Shown: positions 35,501 to 47,808 of the stretch, piece by piece
Layout of the letters: every line of letters starts with the position of its first letter
Position numbering within the stretch: the first letter of the stretch is position 1
Source: Hydractinia symbiolongicarpus
Lineage: Eukaryota > Cnidaria > Hydrozoa > Anthoathecata > Hydractiniidae
Reading direction: 5' to 3'
DNA length: 64,000 nt
Assembly: GCF_029227915.1 (NCBI RefSeq)
Contig: NC_079875.1
Span: 3,038,001-3,102,000 of the forward strand
The notes under the pieces: model-generated
Told to the model about the DNA's origin: nothing
What the model saw: the letters and a program-made list of their open reading frames with translations, nothing else
Database searches by the model: none
Position numbers and translations under genes: made by a program

Positions 35501-38500
35501 TCTCAAGGTCAAAGTCCAAAATCAGTTCAATTAAGTCCCACAGTCAATCGTTTCACTGGTAAAAGCGATGCAACCTAGTAATATCAGAAACATATCGCTA
35601 AATAAATGTTGGTACCAATATGAGACGCAACCATTGAAACTCAAACGGACTGACACCGATAGAAATATATTGAAATGTATTTTTTGAAACTGTCTCTATT
35701 TCTTCACGCGCGCTAACGTCTAGGATTGATGGGACAGTAAAAAATGACTTATTTATCTAAATTTTTAATTATAGTGCTACCACAGCGCCCAATTTAGTCG
35801 CTGAGTGACAGCAATCAAGTCGAATTAAGAAGAATTTATTTCTTGGAGTCCAATTGTGTCATTTATCTTATTCATAAGGTCAAAGTCCAAAATATTTTCA
35901 ATTAAGTCCCACAGTCAATCGTTTCACTGTTAAAAGCGATGCAACCTAGTAATATCAAAAAGATATCGCAAAATACATGTTGGTACCAATATGTGACGCA
36001 ACCGTTGAAACTCAAACGGACTGATACCGTTAGAAAGTCAATGAAATGTAGTTTTGAAAACTGTCTCTACTTTTTCAGCGCACGCTAACGGCTAGGATTG
36101 GTCCGACAGTAACAAATGACTTATTTATCTCAATTTGTAAATGAAACGCTACCACAGCACCCAGTGTAATCGCTGAGATACAGCAATCATGTCAAATTAA
36201 GAAGAATGTTATTTTTTAGAGTCCAATTGTGTTATTTATCTCATTTATAAAGTCAAACTCTAAAATCAGTTCAATTAAGTCTTACAGTCAATTGTTTCAC
36301 TGTTAAAAACGATGCAAGCTAGTAATGTCAGAATAATATCGCTAAATACATGTTGGTACGAATATGTGACGCAACCGTTGCTACTCAAACGGACTGATAC
36401 CGTTAGAAAGCCCATGAAAGTAGTTTTTAAATCAGTCTCTATTTCTTCAGCGCGCGCTAACGGCTAGGATTGGTCCCACAGTACAAATTGACTTAATTAT
36501 CTAAATTTTTAAACAAAGCGCTGCCACAGCGCCCTGTGTAACTGCTGAGGATAAACAATCATGTCAAATTAAGAAGAATTTATTTCTTGGAGTCCAATTG
36601 TGTCATTTGGCTCATTCATAAGGCCAAAGTCCAAAATCGTTTCAATTAAATCCCACAGTCAATCGTTTCACTGTTCAAAGCGATGCAACCTAGTAATATT
36701 AGAAACATATCGCTAAATACATAATGGTACCAATATGTGACGCAACCGTTGAAACTCAAACGGACTGATAACGTTAGAAGGTCATTGAAATGTAGTTTTT
36801 GAAACTGTCTCTATTTCCTCAGCGCGCGCTAACGGCTAGGATTGGTCCCACAATAAGAAATGACTTATTTATCTAAATTCTTAAATGAAACGCTACCACA
36901 GCGACCAGTGTAATCGCTGAGTTCCTGCAATCATGTCAAATTAAGAAGAATGTTACTTTTTAGAGTCCAATTGTGTCATTTATCTCATTTATAAAGGCAC
37001 AGTCCAAAATCTTTTCAATTAAGTCCCACAGTCAATCGTTTCACTGTTAAAAGCGATGCAACCTAGTAATATCAAAAACATATCGCTAAATACATAATGG
37101 TACCAATATATGACGCAACCGTTGAAACTCAAACGGACTGATAACGTTAGAAATTCATTGAAATGTAGTTTTTGAAACTGTCTCTATTTCCTCAGCCCGC
37201 GTTAACGGCTAGGATTGGTCCCACAATAAGAAATGACTTACTTATCTAAATTCTTAAATGAAACGCTACCACAGCGACCAGTGTAATCGCTGAGTTCCAG
37301 CAATCAAGTCAAATTAAGAAAAATGTTATTTTTTGGAGTCCAATTGTGTCATTTATCACATTCACAAGGTCAAAGTCCAAAATCAGTTCAATTAAGTCCC
37401 ACAGTCAATCGTTTCACTGGTAAAAGCGATGCAACCTAGTAATATCAGAAACATATCGCTAAATAAATGTTGGTACCAATATGAGACGCAACCGTTGAAA
37501 CTCAAACGGACTGATACCATTAGAAAGTCAATGAAATGTAGGTTTGGAAACTGTCTCTATTTTCTCAGCGCGCGCTAACGGCTATGAATGGTCCCACAGT
37601 AACAAATGACTTATTTATCTAAATTTTTAAATGAAGCGCTACCACAGCGCCCAGTGTAATCGCTGAGTTCTAGCAGTCATGTCAAATTAGGAAGAATGTT
37701 ATTTTTTGGTGTCCAATTGTGTCATTTATCTCATTTATAAAGTCAAAGTCAAAAATCAGTTCAATTAAGTGTTACAGTCAATCTTTTCACTGTTAAAAGC
37801 GATGCAACCTAGTAATGTCAGAAAAATATCGCTAAATACATGTTGGTACGAATATGTGACACAACTGTTGTAACTCAAACGGACTGATCCCGTTAGAAAG
37901 TCATTGAAATGTAGTTTTTCAAACTGTCTCTACCTCCTCAGCGCGGGCAAACGTCTAGGATTGGTCCCAAACTAAAAAATGACTTAATTATCTAAATTTT
38001 TGAATGAAACGCTACCACAGAGCCCAGTGTAATCGCTGAGTTCCAGCATTGAAGTCATTTAAGAAGAATGATATTTCTTGGAGTACAATAGCCTCATTTA
38101 TCATATTCTAAAGGTCAAACTTCAGAATCAGTTCAATTAAGTCCCACAGTCAATCGTCTCACTGTTAAAAGCGACACTAGCTAGTAATATCAGAAAAATA
38201 TCGCTAAATACATGTTGGTACGAATGTTTGACTCAACCGTTGTTTTTCAAACGGACTGATGCCGTTAGAAAGTCCATGAAATGTAGTTTTTAAATCTGTC
38301 TCTATTTCCTCAGCGCGCACTAACGTCTAGGATTGGTCCCACAGTAAGAAATGACTTATTTATCTAAATTTTTGAATAAAACGCTACCACAGCGCCCAGT
38401 GTAATCGCTGAATTTCAGCAATCATGTCAAATTAAGAAGAATGTTATTTTTCTGGAGTCCAATTGTGTCCTTTATCTCATTTATAAGGTCAAAGTCAAAA

Positions 38501-38867
38501 ATCAGTACAATTAAGTCTCACAGTCAATCGTTTCACTGTTAAAAGCGATGCAAACCAGTAATGTCAGAAAAGTATCGCTAAATACATGTTGGTACGAATG
38601 TGTGACGCAACTGTTTTAGACCAAACGGACTGACACCGATAGAAATATATTGAAATGTATTTCTTGAAACTGTCTCTATTTCTTCACGCGCGCTAACGTC
38701 TAGGATTGATGGGACAGTAAAAAATGACTTATTTATCTAAATTTTTAATTGTAGTGCTACCACAGCGCCCAATTTAGTCGCTGAGTGACAGCAATCAAGT
38801 CGAATTAAGAAGAATTTATTTCTTGGAGTCCAATTGTGTCATTTATCTTATTCATAAGGTCAAAGTC
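32535..38867. repeat. 3353-bp 9-mer followed by 2980-bp 8-mer HOR units
   Basis: Anchors 32535, 32908, 33279, 33652, 34025 and 34398 recur with offset 3353 at 35888, 36261, 36632, 37005, 37378 and 37751. The unit start type (micro-inverted monomer just upstream, then 'caaaatmttttcaattaag') returns again at 38868, 2980 bp after 35888. The second unit ends with the 30299/30673-type pair (38123, 38497; offset 7824), whereas the first ends with the 34771/35144/35517 trio. Successive units were therefore assembled from different monomer sets. Confidence 0.75.
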
Positions 38868-41102
38868 CAAAATCTTTTCAATTAAGTCCCACAGTCAATC
38901 GTTTCACTGTTAAAAGCGATGCAACCTAGTAATATCAGAAACATATCGCAAAATACATGTTGGTACGAATATGTGACGCAACCGTTGAAACTCAAACGGA
39001 CTGATACCGTTAGAAAGCCCATGAAAGTAGTTTTTAAACCAGTCTCTAGTTCTTCAGCGCGCGCTAACGGCTAGGATTGGTCCCACAGTAACAAATGACT
39101 TATTTATCTCAATTTGTAAATGAAACGCTACCACAGCACCCAGTGTAATCGCTGAGATACAGCAATCATGTCAAATTAAGAAGAATGTTATTTTTTAGAG
39201 TCCAATTGTGTTATTTATCTCATTTATAAAGTCAAACTCTAAAATCAGTTCAATTAAGTCTTACAGTCAATTGTTTCACTGTTCAAAGCGATGCAAGCTA
39301 GTAATGTCAGAATAATATCGCTAAATACATAATGGTACCAATATGTGACGCAACCGTTGAAACTCAAACGGACTGATAACGTTAGAAGGTCATTGAAATG
39401 TAGTTTTTGAAACTGTCTCTATTTCCTCAGCGCGCGCTAACGGCTAGGATTGGTCCCACAATAAGAAATGACTTATTTATCTAAATTCTTAAATGAAACG
39501 CTACCACAGCGACCAGTGTAATCGCTGAGTTCCAGCAATCATGTCAAATTAAGAAGAATGTTACTTTTTAGAGTCCAATTGTGTCATTTATCTCATTTAT
39601 AAAGGCACAGTTCAAAATCTTTTCAATTAAGTCCCACAGTCAATCGTTTCACTGTTAAAAGCGATGCAACCTAGTAATATCAAAAACATATCGCTAAATA
39701 CATAATGGTACCAATATGTGACGCAACCGTTGAAACTCTAACGGACTGATAACGTTAGAAAGTCATTGAAATGTAGTTTTTGAAACTGTCTCTATTTCCT
39801 CAGCGCGCGTTAACGGCTAGGATTGGTCCCACAATAAGACATGACTTATTTATCTAAATTCTTAAATGAAGCGCTACCACAGCGACCAGTGTAATCGCTG
39901 AGTTCCAGCAATCAAGTCAAATTAAGAAAAATGTTATTTTTTGGAGTCCAATTGTGTCATTTATCACATTCACAAGGTCAAAGTCCAAAATCAGTTCAAT
40001 TAAGTCCCACAGTCAATCGTGTCACTGGTAAAAGCGATGCAACCTAGTAATATCAGAAACATATCGCTAAATAAATGTTGGTACCAATATGAGACGCAAC
40101 CGTTGAAACACAAACGGACTGATAACGTTAGAAAGTCAATGAAATGTAGGTTTGGAAACTGTCTCTATTTTCTCAGCGCTCGCTAACGGCTATGATTGGT
40201 CCCACAGTAACAAATGACTTATTTATCTAAATTTTTAAATAAAGCGCTACCACAGCGCCCAGTGTAATCGCTGAGTTCTAGCAGTCATGTCAAATTAGGA
40301 AGAATGTTATTTTTTGGTGTCCAATTGTGTCATTTATCTCATTTATAAAGTCACACTCCAAAATCTTTTCAATTAAGTCCCACAGTCAATCGTTTCACTG
40401 TTAAAAGCGATGCAACCTAGTAATATTAAAAACATATCGCTAAATACATAATGGTACCAATATGTGACGCAACCGTTGTAGCTTAAACTGATTGATACCG
40501 TCAGAAATTCCATGAAATGTAGTTTATGTATCTGTCTCTTTTTCTTCCGCGCGCGCTAACGGCTAGGATTGGTCCCACAATAAAAAATGACTTATTTATC
40601 TAAATTTTTAAATAAAGCGCTACCACAGTTCCCAGTGTAATCGCTGAAATCCAGCACTCAAATCAAGTTAAGAATAAAGTTATTTCTTGGAGTACACTTG
40701 CCTCATTTATCACATTCTCAAGGTCAAAGTCCAAAATCAGTTCAATTAAGTCCCACAGTCAATCGTTTCACTGGTAAAAGCGATGCAACCTAGTAATATC
40801 AGAAACATATCGCTAAATAAATGTTGGTACCAATATGAGACGCAACCATTGAAACTCAAACGGACTGACACCGATAGAAATATATTGAAATGTATTTTTT
40901 GAAACTGTCTCTATTTCTTCACGCGCGCTAACGTCTAGGATTGATGGGACAGTAAAAAATGACTTATTTATCTAAATTTTTAATTATAGTGCTACCACAG
41001 CGCCCAATTTAGTCGCTGAGTGACAGCAATCAAGTCGAATTAAGAAGAATTTATTTCCTGGAGTCCAATTGTGTCATTTATCTTATTCATAAGGTCAAAG
41101 TC
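34601..41102. repeat. Block F: recombined monomers with 5215-bp offset
   Basis: Anchors: 34771, 35144, 35517, 35888, 36261, 36632, 37005, 37378, 37751, 38123, 38497, 38868, 39240, 39613, 39986, 40359, 40732. The series 34771-35888 is repeated at 39986-41103 with offset 5215, including rare shared variants ('gcgctcgctaac', 'cttccgcgcgcgc', 'cacattctcaagg'). The monomer at 38868-39239 is a hybrid: it starts with the 27693-type and continues with a 'gaaagcccatgaaagtag' lineage segment near 39015. Confidence 0.78.
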
Positions 41103-43336
41103 CAAAATATTTTCAATTAAGTCCCACAGTCAATCGTTTCACTGTTAAAAGCGATGCAACCTAGTAATATCAAAAACATATCGCTAAATACATGATGGTA
41201 CGAATATGTGACACAACTGTTGTAACTCAAACGGACTGATACCGTTGGAAAGTCATTGAAATGTAGTTTTTTAAACTGTCTCTACCTCCTCAGCGCGGGC
41301 AAACGTCTAGGATTGGTCCCAAACTAAAAAATGACTTAATTATCTAAATTTTTGAATGAAACGCTACCACAGAGCCCAGTGTAATCGCTGAGTTCCAGCA
41401 TTCAAGTCATTTAAGAAGAATGATATTTCTTGGAGTACAATAGCCTCATTTATCATATTCTTAAGGTCAAACTCCAGAATCAGTTCAATTAAGTCCCACA
41501 GTCAATCGTCTCACTGTTAAAAGCGACACTAGCTAGTAATATCAGAAAAATATCGCTAAATACATGTTGGTACGAATGTTTGACTCAACCGTTGTTATTC
41601 AAACGGACTGATACCGTTAGAAAGTCCATGAAATGTAGTTTTTAAATCTGTCTCTATTTCCTCAGCGCGCACTAACGTCTAGGATTGGTCCCACAGTAAG
41701 AAATGACTTATTTATCTAAATTTTTGAATAAAACGCTACCACAGCGCCCAGTGTAATCGCTGAATTTCAGCAATCATGTCAAATTAAGAAGAATGTTATT
41801 TTTTTGGAGTCCAATTGTGTTCTTTATCTCATTTATAAGGTCAAAGTCAAAAATCAGTACAATTAAGTTCCACAGTCAATCGTTTCGCTGTTAAAAGCGA
41901 TGCAAACCAGTAATGTCAGAAAAGTATCGCTAAATACATGTTGGCACGAATGTGTGACGCAACTGTTTTAGCCCAAACGGACTGACACCGATAGAAGTAT
42001 ATTGAAATGTATTTTTTGAAACTGTCTCTATTTCTTCACGCGCGCTAACGTCTAGGATTGATGGGACAGTAAAAAATGACTTATTTATCTATATTTTTAA
42101 TTATAGTGCTACCACAGCGCCCAATTTAGTCGCTGAGTGACAGCAATCAAGTCGAATTAAGAAGAATTTATTTCCTGGAGTCCAATTGTGTCATTTATCT
42201 TATTCATAAGGTCAAAGTCCAAAATATTTTCAATTAAGTCCCACAGTCAATCGTTTCACTGTTAAAAGCGATGCAACCTAATAATATCAAAAACATATCG
42301 CTAAATACATGATGGTACGAATATGTGACACAACTGTTGTAACTCAAACGGACTGATACCGTTGGAAAGTCATTGAAATGTAGTTTTTTAAACTGTCTCT
42401 ACCTCCTCAGCGCGGGCAAACGTCTAGGATTGGTCCCAAACTAAAAAATGACTTAATTATCTAAATTTTTGAATGAAACGCTACCACAGAGCCCAGTGTA
42501 ATCGCTGAGTTCCAGCATTCAAGTCATTTAAGAAGAATGATATTTCTTGGAGTACAATAGCCTCATTTATCATATTCTTAAGGTCAAACTCCAGAATCAG
42601 TTCAATTAAGTCCCACAGTCAATCGTCTCACTGTTAAAAGCGACACTAGCTAGTAATATCAGAAAAATATCGCTAAATACATGTTGGTACGAATGTTTGA
42701 CTCAACCGTTGTTATTCAAACGGACTGATACCGTTAGAAAGTCCATGAAATGTAGTTTTTAAATCTGTCTCTATTTCCTCAGCGCGCACTAACGTCTAGG
42801 ATTGGTCCCACAGTAAGAAATGACTTATTTATCTAAATTTTTGAATAAAACGCTACCACAGCGCCCAGTGTAATCGCTGAATTTCAGCAATCATGTCAAA
42901 TTAAGAAGAATGTTATTTTTTTGGAGTCCAATTGTGTTCTTTATCTCATTTATAAGGTCAAAGTCAAAAATCAGTACAATTAAGTTCCACAGTCAATCGT
43001 TTCGCTGTTAAAAGCGATGCAAACCAGTAATGTCAGAAAAGTATCGCTAAATACATGTTGGCACGAATGTGTGACGCAACTGTTTTAGCCCAAACGGACT
43101 GACACCGATAGAAGTATATTGAAATGTATTTTTTGAAACTGTCTCTATTTCTTCACGCGCGCTAACGTCTAGGATTGATGGGACAGTAAAAAATGACTTA
43201 TTTATCTAAATTTTTAATTATAGTGCTACCACAGCGCCCAATTTAGTCGCTGAGTGACAGCAATCAAGTCGAATTAAGAAGAATTTATTTCTTGGAGTCC
43301 AATTGTGTCATTTATCTTATTCATAAGGTCAAAGTC
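41103..43336. repeat. 1117-bp trimer, two tandem copies
   Basis: Copies 41103-42219 and 42220-43336 have steps 372, 374 and 371. They are almost identical; differences seen include 'cctagtaat' versus 'cctaataat' (near 42290) and 'atctatatttt' (near 42089) versus 'atctaaatttt'. The monomer order is: one with 'cagcgcgggcaaacgtc' and 'cccaaacta', one with 'gcgacactagctagtaat', and one with the micro-inversion. A third, more diverged copy lies at 45200-46316. Confidence 0.88.
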
Positions 43337-46300
43337 TAAAATCTTTTCAATTATGTCCCACAGTCAATCGTTTCACTGTTAAAAGCGATGCAACCTAGTA
43401 ATATCAAAAACATATCGCTAAATACATAATGGTACCAATATGTGACGCAACCGTTGAAACTCAAACGGACTGATAACGTTAGAAAGTCATTGAAATGTAG
43501 TTTTTGAAACTGTCTCTATTTCCTCAGCGCGCGCTAACAGCTAGGATTGGTCCCACATTAAGAAATGACTTATTTATCTAAATTCTTAAATGAAATGCTA
43601 CCACAGCGACCAGTGTAATCGCTGAGTTCCAGCAATCATGTCAAATTAAGAAGAATGTTACTTTTTAGAGTCCAATTGTGTCATTTATCTCATTTATAAA
43701 GTCACAGTCCAAAATCAGTTCAATTAAGTCGCACAGTCAATCGTTTCACTGGTAAAAGCGATGCAACCTAGTATTATCAGAAACATATCGCTAAATACAT
43801 AATGGTACCAATATGTGACGCAACCGTTGTAGCTTAAACTGATTGATACCGTCAGAAATTCCATGAAATGTAGTTTATGTATCTGTTTCTTTTTCTTCAG
43901 CGCGCGCTAACGGCTAGGATTTGTCCCACAGTAAAAAATGACTTATTTATCTAAATTTTTAAATAAAGCGCTACCACAGTTCCCAGTGTAATCGCTGAAA
44001 TCCAGCAATCAAATCAAGTTAAGAATAAAGTTATTTCTTGGAGTACAATTGCCTCATTTATCACATTCACAAGGTCAAAGTCCAAAATCAGTTCAATTAA
44101 GTCCCACAGTCAATCGTTTTACTGGTAAAAGCGATGCAACCTAGTAATATTAGAAACATATCGCTAAATAAATGTTGGTACCAATATGAGACGCAACCGT
44201 TGAAACTCAAACGGACTGATAACGTTAGAAAGTCAATGAAATGTAGGTTTGGAAACTGTCTCTATTTTCTCAGCGCGCGCTAACGGCTATGAATGGTCCC
44301 ACAGTAACAAATGACTTATTTATCTAAATTTTTAAATGAAGCGCTACCACAGCGCCCAGTGTAATCGCTGAGTTCTAGCAGTCATGTCAAATTAGGAAGA
44401 ATGTTATTTTTTGGTGTTCAATTGTGTCATTTATCTCATTTATAAAGTCACACTCCAAAATCTTTTCAATTAAGTCCTACAGTCAATCTTTTCACTGTTA
44501 CAAGCAATGCAACCTAGTAATATTAAAAACATATCGCTAAATACATAATGGTACCAATATGTGACGCAACCGTTGTAGCTTAAACTGATTGATACCGTTA
44601 GAAAGTCATTGAAATGTAGTTTATGTATCTGTCTCTTTTTCTTCCGCGCGCGCTAACGGCTAGGATTGGTCCCACAGTAAAAAATGACTTATTTATCTAA
44701 ATTTTTAAATAAAGCGCTACCACAGTTCCCAGTGTAATCGCTGAAATCCAGCACTCAAATCAAGTTAAGAATAAAGTTATTTCTTGGAGTACACTTGCCT
44801 CATTTATCACATTTTCAAGGTCAAAGTCCAAAATCAGTTCAATTAAGTCCCACAGTCAATCGTTTCACTGGTAAAAGCGATGCAACCTAGTAATATCAGA
44901 AACATATCGCTAAATAAATGTTGGTACCAATATGAGACGCAACCATTGAAACTCAAACGGACTGACACCGATAGAAATATATTGAAATGTATTTTTTGAA
45001 ACTGTCTCTATTTCTTCACGCGCGCTAACGTCTAGGATTGATGGGACAGTAAAAAATGACTTATTTATCTAAATTTTTAATTATAGTGCTACCACAGCGC
45101 CCAATTTAGTCGCTGAGTGACAGCAATCAAGTCGAATTAAGAAGAATTTATTTCCTGGAGTCCAATTGTGTCATTTATCTTATTCATAAGGTCAAAGTCC
45201 AAAATCTTTTCAATTAAGTCCCACAGTCAATCGTTTCACTGTTAAAAACGATGCAACCTAGTAATATCAAAAACATATCGCTAAATACATGTTGGTACGA
45301 ATATGTGACACAACTGTTGTAACTCAAACGGACTGATACCGTTAGAAAGTCATTGAAATGTAGTTTTTTAAACTGTCTCTACCTCCTCAGCGCGGGCAAA
45401 CGTCTAGGATTGGTCCTAAACTAAAAAATGACTTAATTATCTAAATTTTTGAATGAAACGCTACCACAGAGCCCAGTGTAATCGCTGAGTTCCAGCATTC
45501 AAGTCATTTAAGAAGAATGATATTTCTTGGAGTACAATAGCCTCATTTATCATATTCTTAAGGTCAAACTCCAGAATCAGTTCAATTAAGTCCCACAGTC
45601 AATCGTCTCACTGTTAAAAGCGACACTAGCTAGTAATATCAGAAAAATATCGCTAAATACATGTTGGTACGAATGTTTGACTCAACCGTTGTTATTCAAA
45701 CGGACTGATACCGTTAGAAAGTCCATGAAATGTAGTTTTTAAATCTGTCTCTATTTCCTCAGCGCGCACTAACGTCTAGGATTTGTCCCACAGTAAGAAA
45801 TGACTTATTTATCTAAATTTTTGAATAAAACGCTACCACAGCGCCCAGTGTAATCGCTGAATTTCAGCAATCATGTCAAATTAAGAAGAATGTTATTTTT
45901 TTGGAGTCCAATTGTGTTCTTTATCTCATTTATAAGGTCAAAGTCAAAAATCAGTACAATTAAGTTCCACAGTCAATCGTTTCGCTGTTAAAAGCGATGC
46001 AAACCAGTAATGTCAGAAAAGTATCGCTAAATACATGTTGGCACGAATGTGTGACGCAACTGTTTTAGCCCAAACGGACTGACACCGATAGAAGTATATT
46101 GAAATGTATTTTTTGAAACTGTCTCTATTTCTTCACGCGCGCTAACGTCTAGGATTGATGGGACAGTAAAAAATGACTTATTTATCTAAATTTTTAATTA
46201 TAGTGCTACCACACCGCCCAATTTAGTCGCTGAGTGACAGCAATCAAGTCGAATTAAGAAGAATTTATTTCTTGGAGTCCAATTGTGTCATTTATCTTAT

Positions 46301-47808
46301 TCATAAGGTCAAAGTCTAAAATCTTTTCAATTATGTCCCACAGTCAATCGTTTCACTGTTAAAAGCGATGCAACCTAGTAATATCAAAAACATATCGCTA
46401 AATACATAATGGTACCAATATGTGACGCAGCCGTTGAAACTCAAACGGACTGATAACGTTAGAAAGTCATTGAAATGTAGTTTTTGAAACTGTCTCTATT
46501 TCCTCAGCGCGCGCTAACAGCTAGGATTGGTCCCACATTAAGAAATGACTTATTTATCTAAATTCTTAAATGAAATGCTACCACAGCGACCAGTGTAATC
46601 GCTGAGTTCCAGCAATCATGTCAAATTAAGAAGAATGTTACTTTTTAGAGTCCAATTGTGTCATTTATCTCATTTATAAAGTCACAGTCCAAAATCAGTT
46701 CAATTAAGTCCCACAGTCAATCGTTTCACTGGTAAAAGCGATGCAACCTAGTATTATCAGAAACATATCGCTAAATAAATGTTGGTACCAATATGAGACG
46801 CAACCATTGAAACTCAAACGGACTGATACCGTTAGAAATTCAATGAAATGTAGGTTTGGAAACTGTCTTTATTTTCTCAGCGCAAGCTAACGGCTATGAT
46901 TGGTCCCACAGTAAAAAATGACTTATTTATCTAAATTTTTAAATAAAGCGCTACCACAGTTCCCAGTGTAATCGCTGAAATCCAGCAATCAAATCAAGTT
47001 AAGAATAAAGTTATTTCTTGGAGTACAATTGCCTCATTTATCACATTCACAAGGTCAAAGTCCAAAATCCGTTCAATTAAGTCCCACAGTCAATCGTTTT
47101 ACTGGTAAAAGCGATGCAACCTAGTAATATCAGAAACATATCGCTAAATAAATGTTGGTACCAATATGAGACGCAACCGTTGAAACTCAAACGGACTGAT
47201 AACGTTAGAAAGTCAATGAAATGTAGGTTTGAAAACTGTCTCTATTTTCTCAGCGCGCGCTAACGGCTATGATTGGTCCCACAGTAACAAATGACTTATT
47301 TATCTAAATTTTTAAATGAAGCGCTACCACAGCGCCCAGTGTAATCGCTGAGTTCTAGCAGTCATGTCAAATTAGGAAGAATGTTATTTTTTGGTGTCCA
47401 ATTGTGTCATTTATCTCATTTATAAAGTCACAGTCCAAAATCTTTTCAATTAAGTCCCACAGTCAATCGTTTCACTGTTAAAAGCGATGCAACCTAGTAA
47501 TATCAAAAACATATCGCTAAATACATAATGGTACCAATATGTGACGCAACCGTTGTAGCTTAAACTGATTGATACCGTCAGAAATTCCATGAAATGTAGT
47601 TTATGTATCTGTCTCTTTTTCTTCAGCGCGCGCTAACGGCTAGGATTGTTCCCACAGTAAAAAATGACTTATTTATCTAAATTTTTAAATAAAGGGCTAC
47701 CACAGTTCCCAGTGTAATCGCTGAAATCCAGCAATCAAATCAAGTTAAGAATAAAGTTATTTCTTGGAGTACACTTGCCTCATTTATCACATTCACAAGG
47801 TCAAAGTC
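42220..47808. repeat. 2980-bp, 8-monomer HOR, about two copies
   Basis: Anchors 42220, 42592, 42966, 43337, 43710, 44083, 44456 and 44829 recur 2980 bp later at 45200, 45572, 45946, 46317, 46690, 47063, 47436 and 47809. The first half is highly similar. The second is looser, for example 'cactccaaaatc' at 44452 versus 'cagtccaaaatc' at 47432, and different forms near 46780 and 43800. The 1117-bp trimer forms the front of this unit. Confidence 0.82.
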
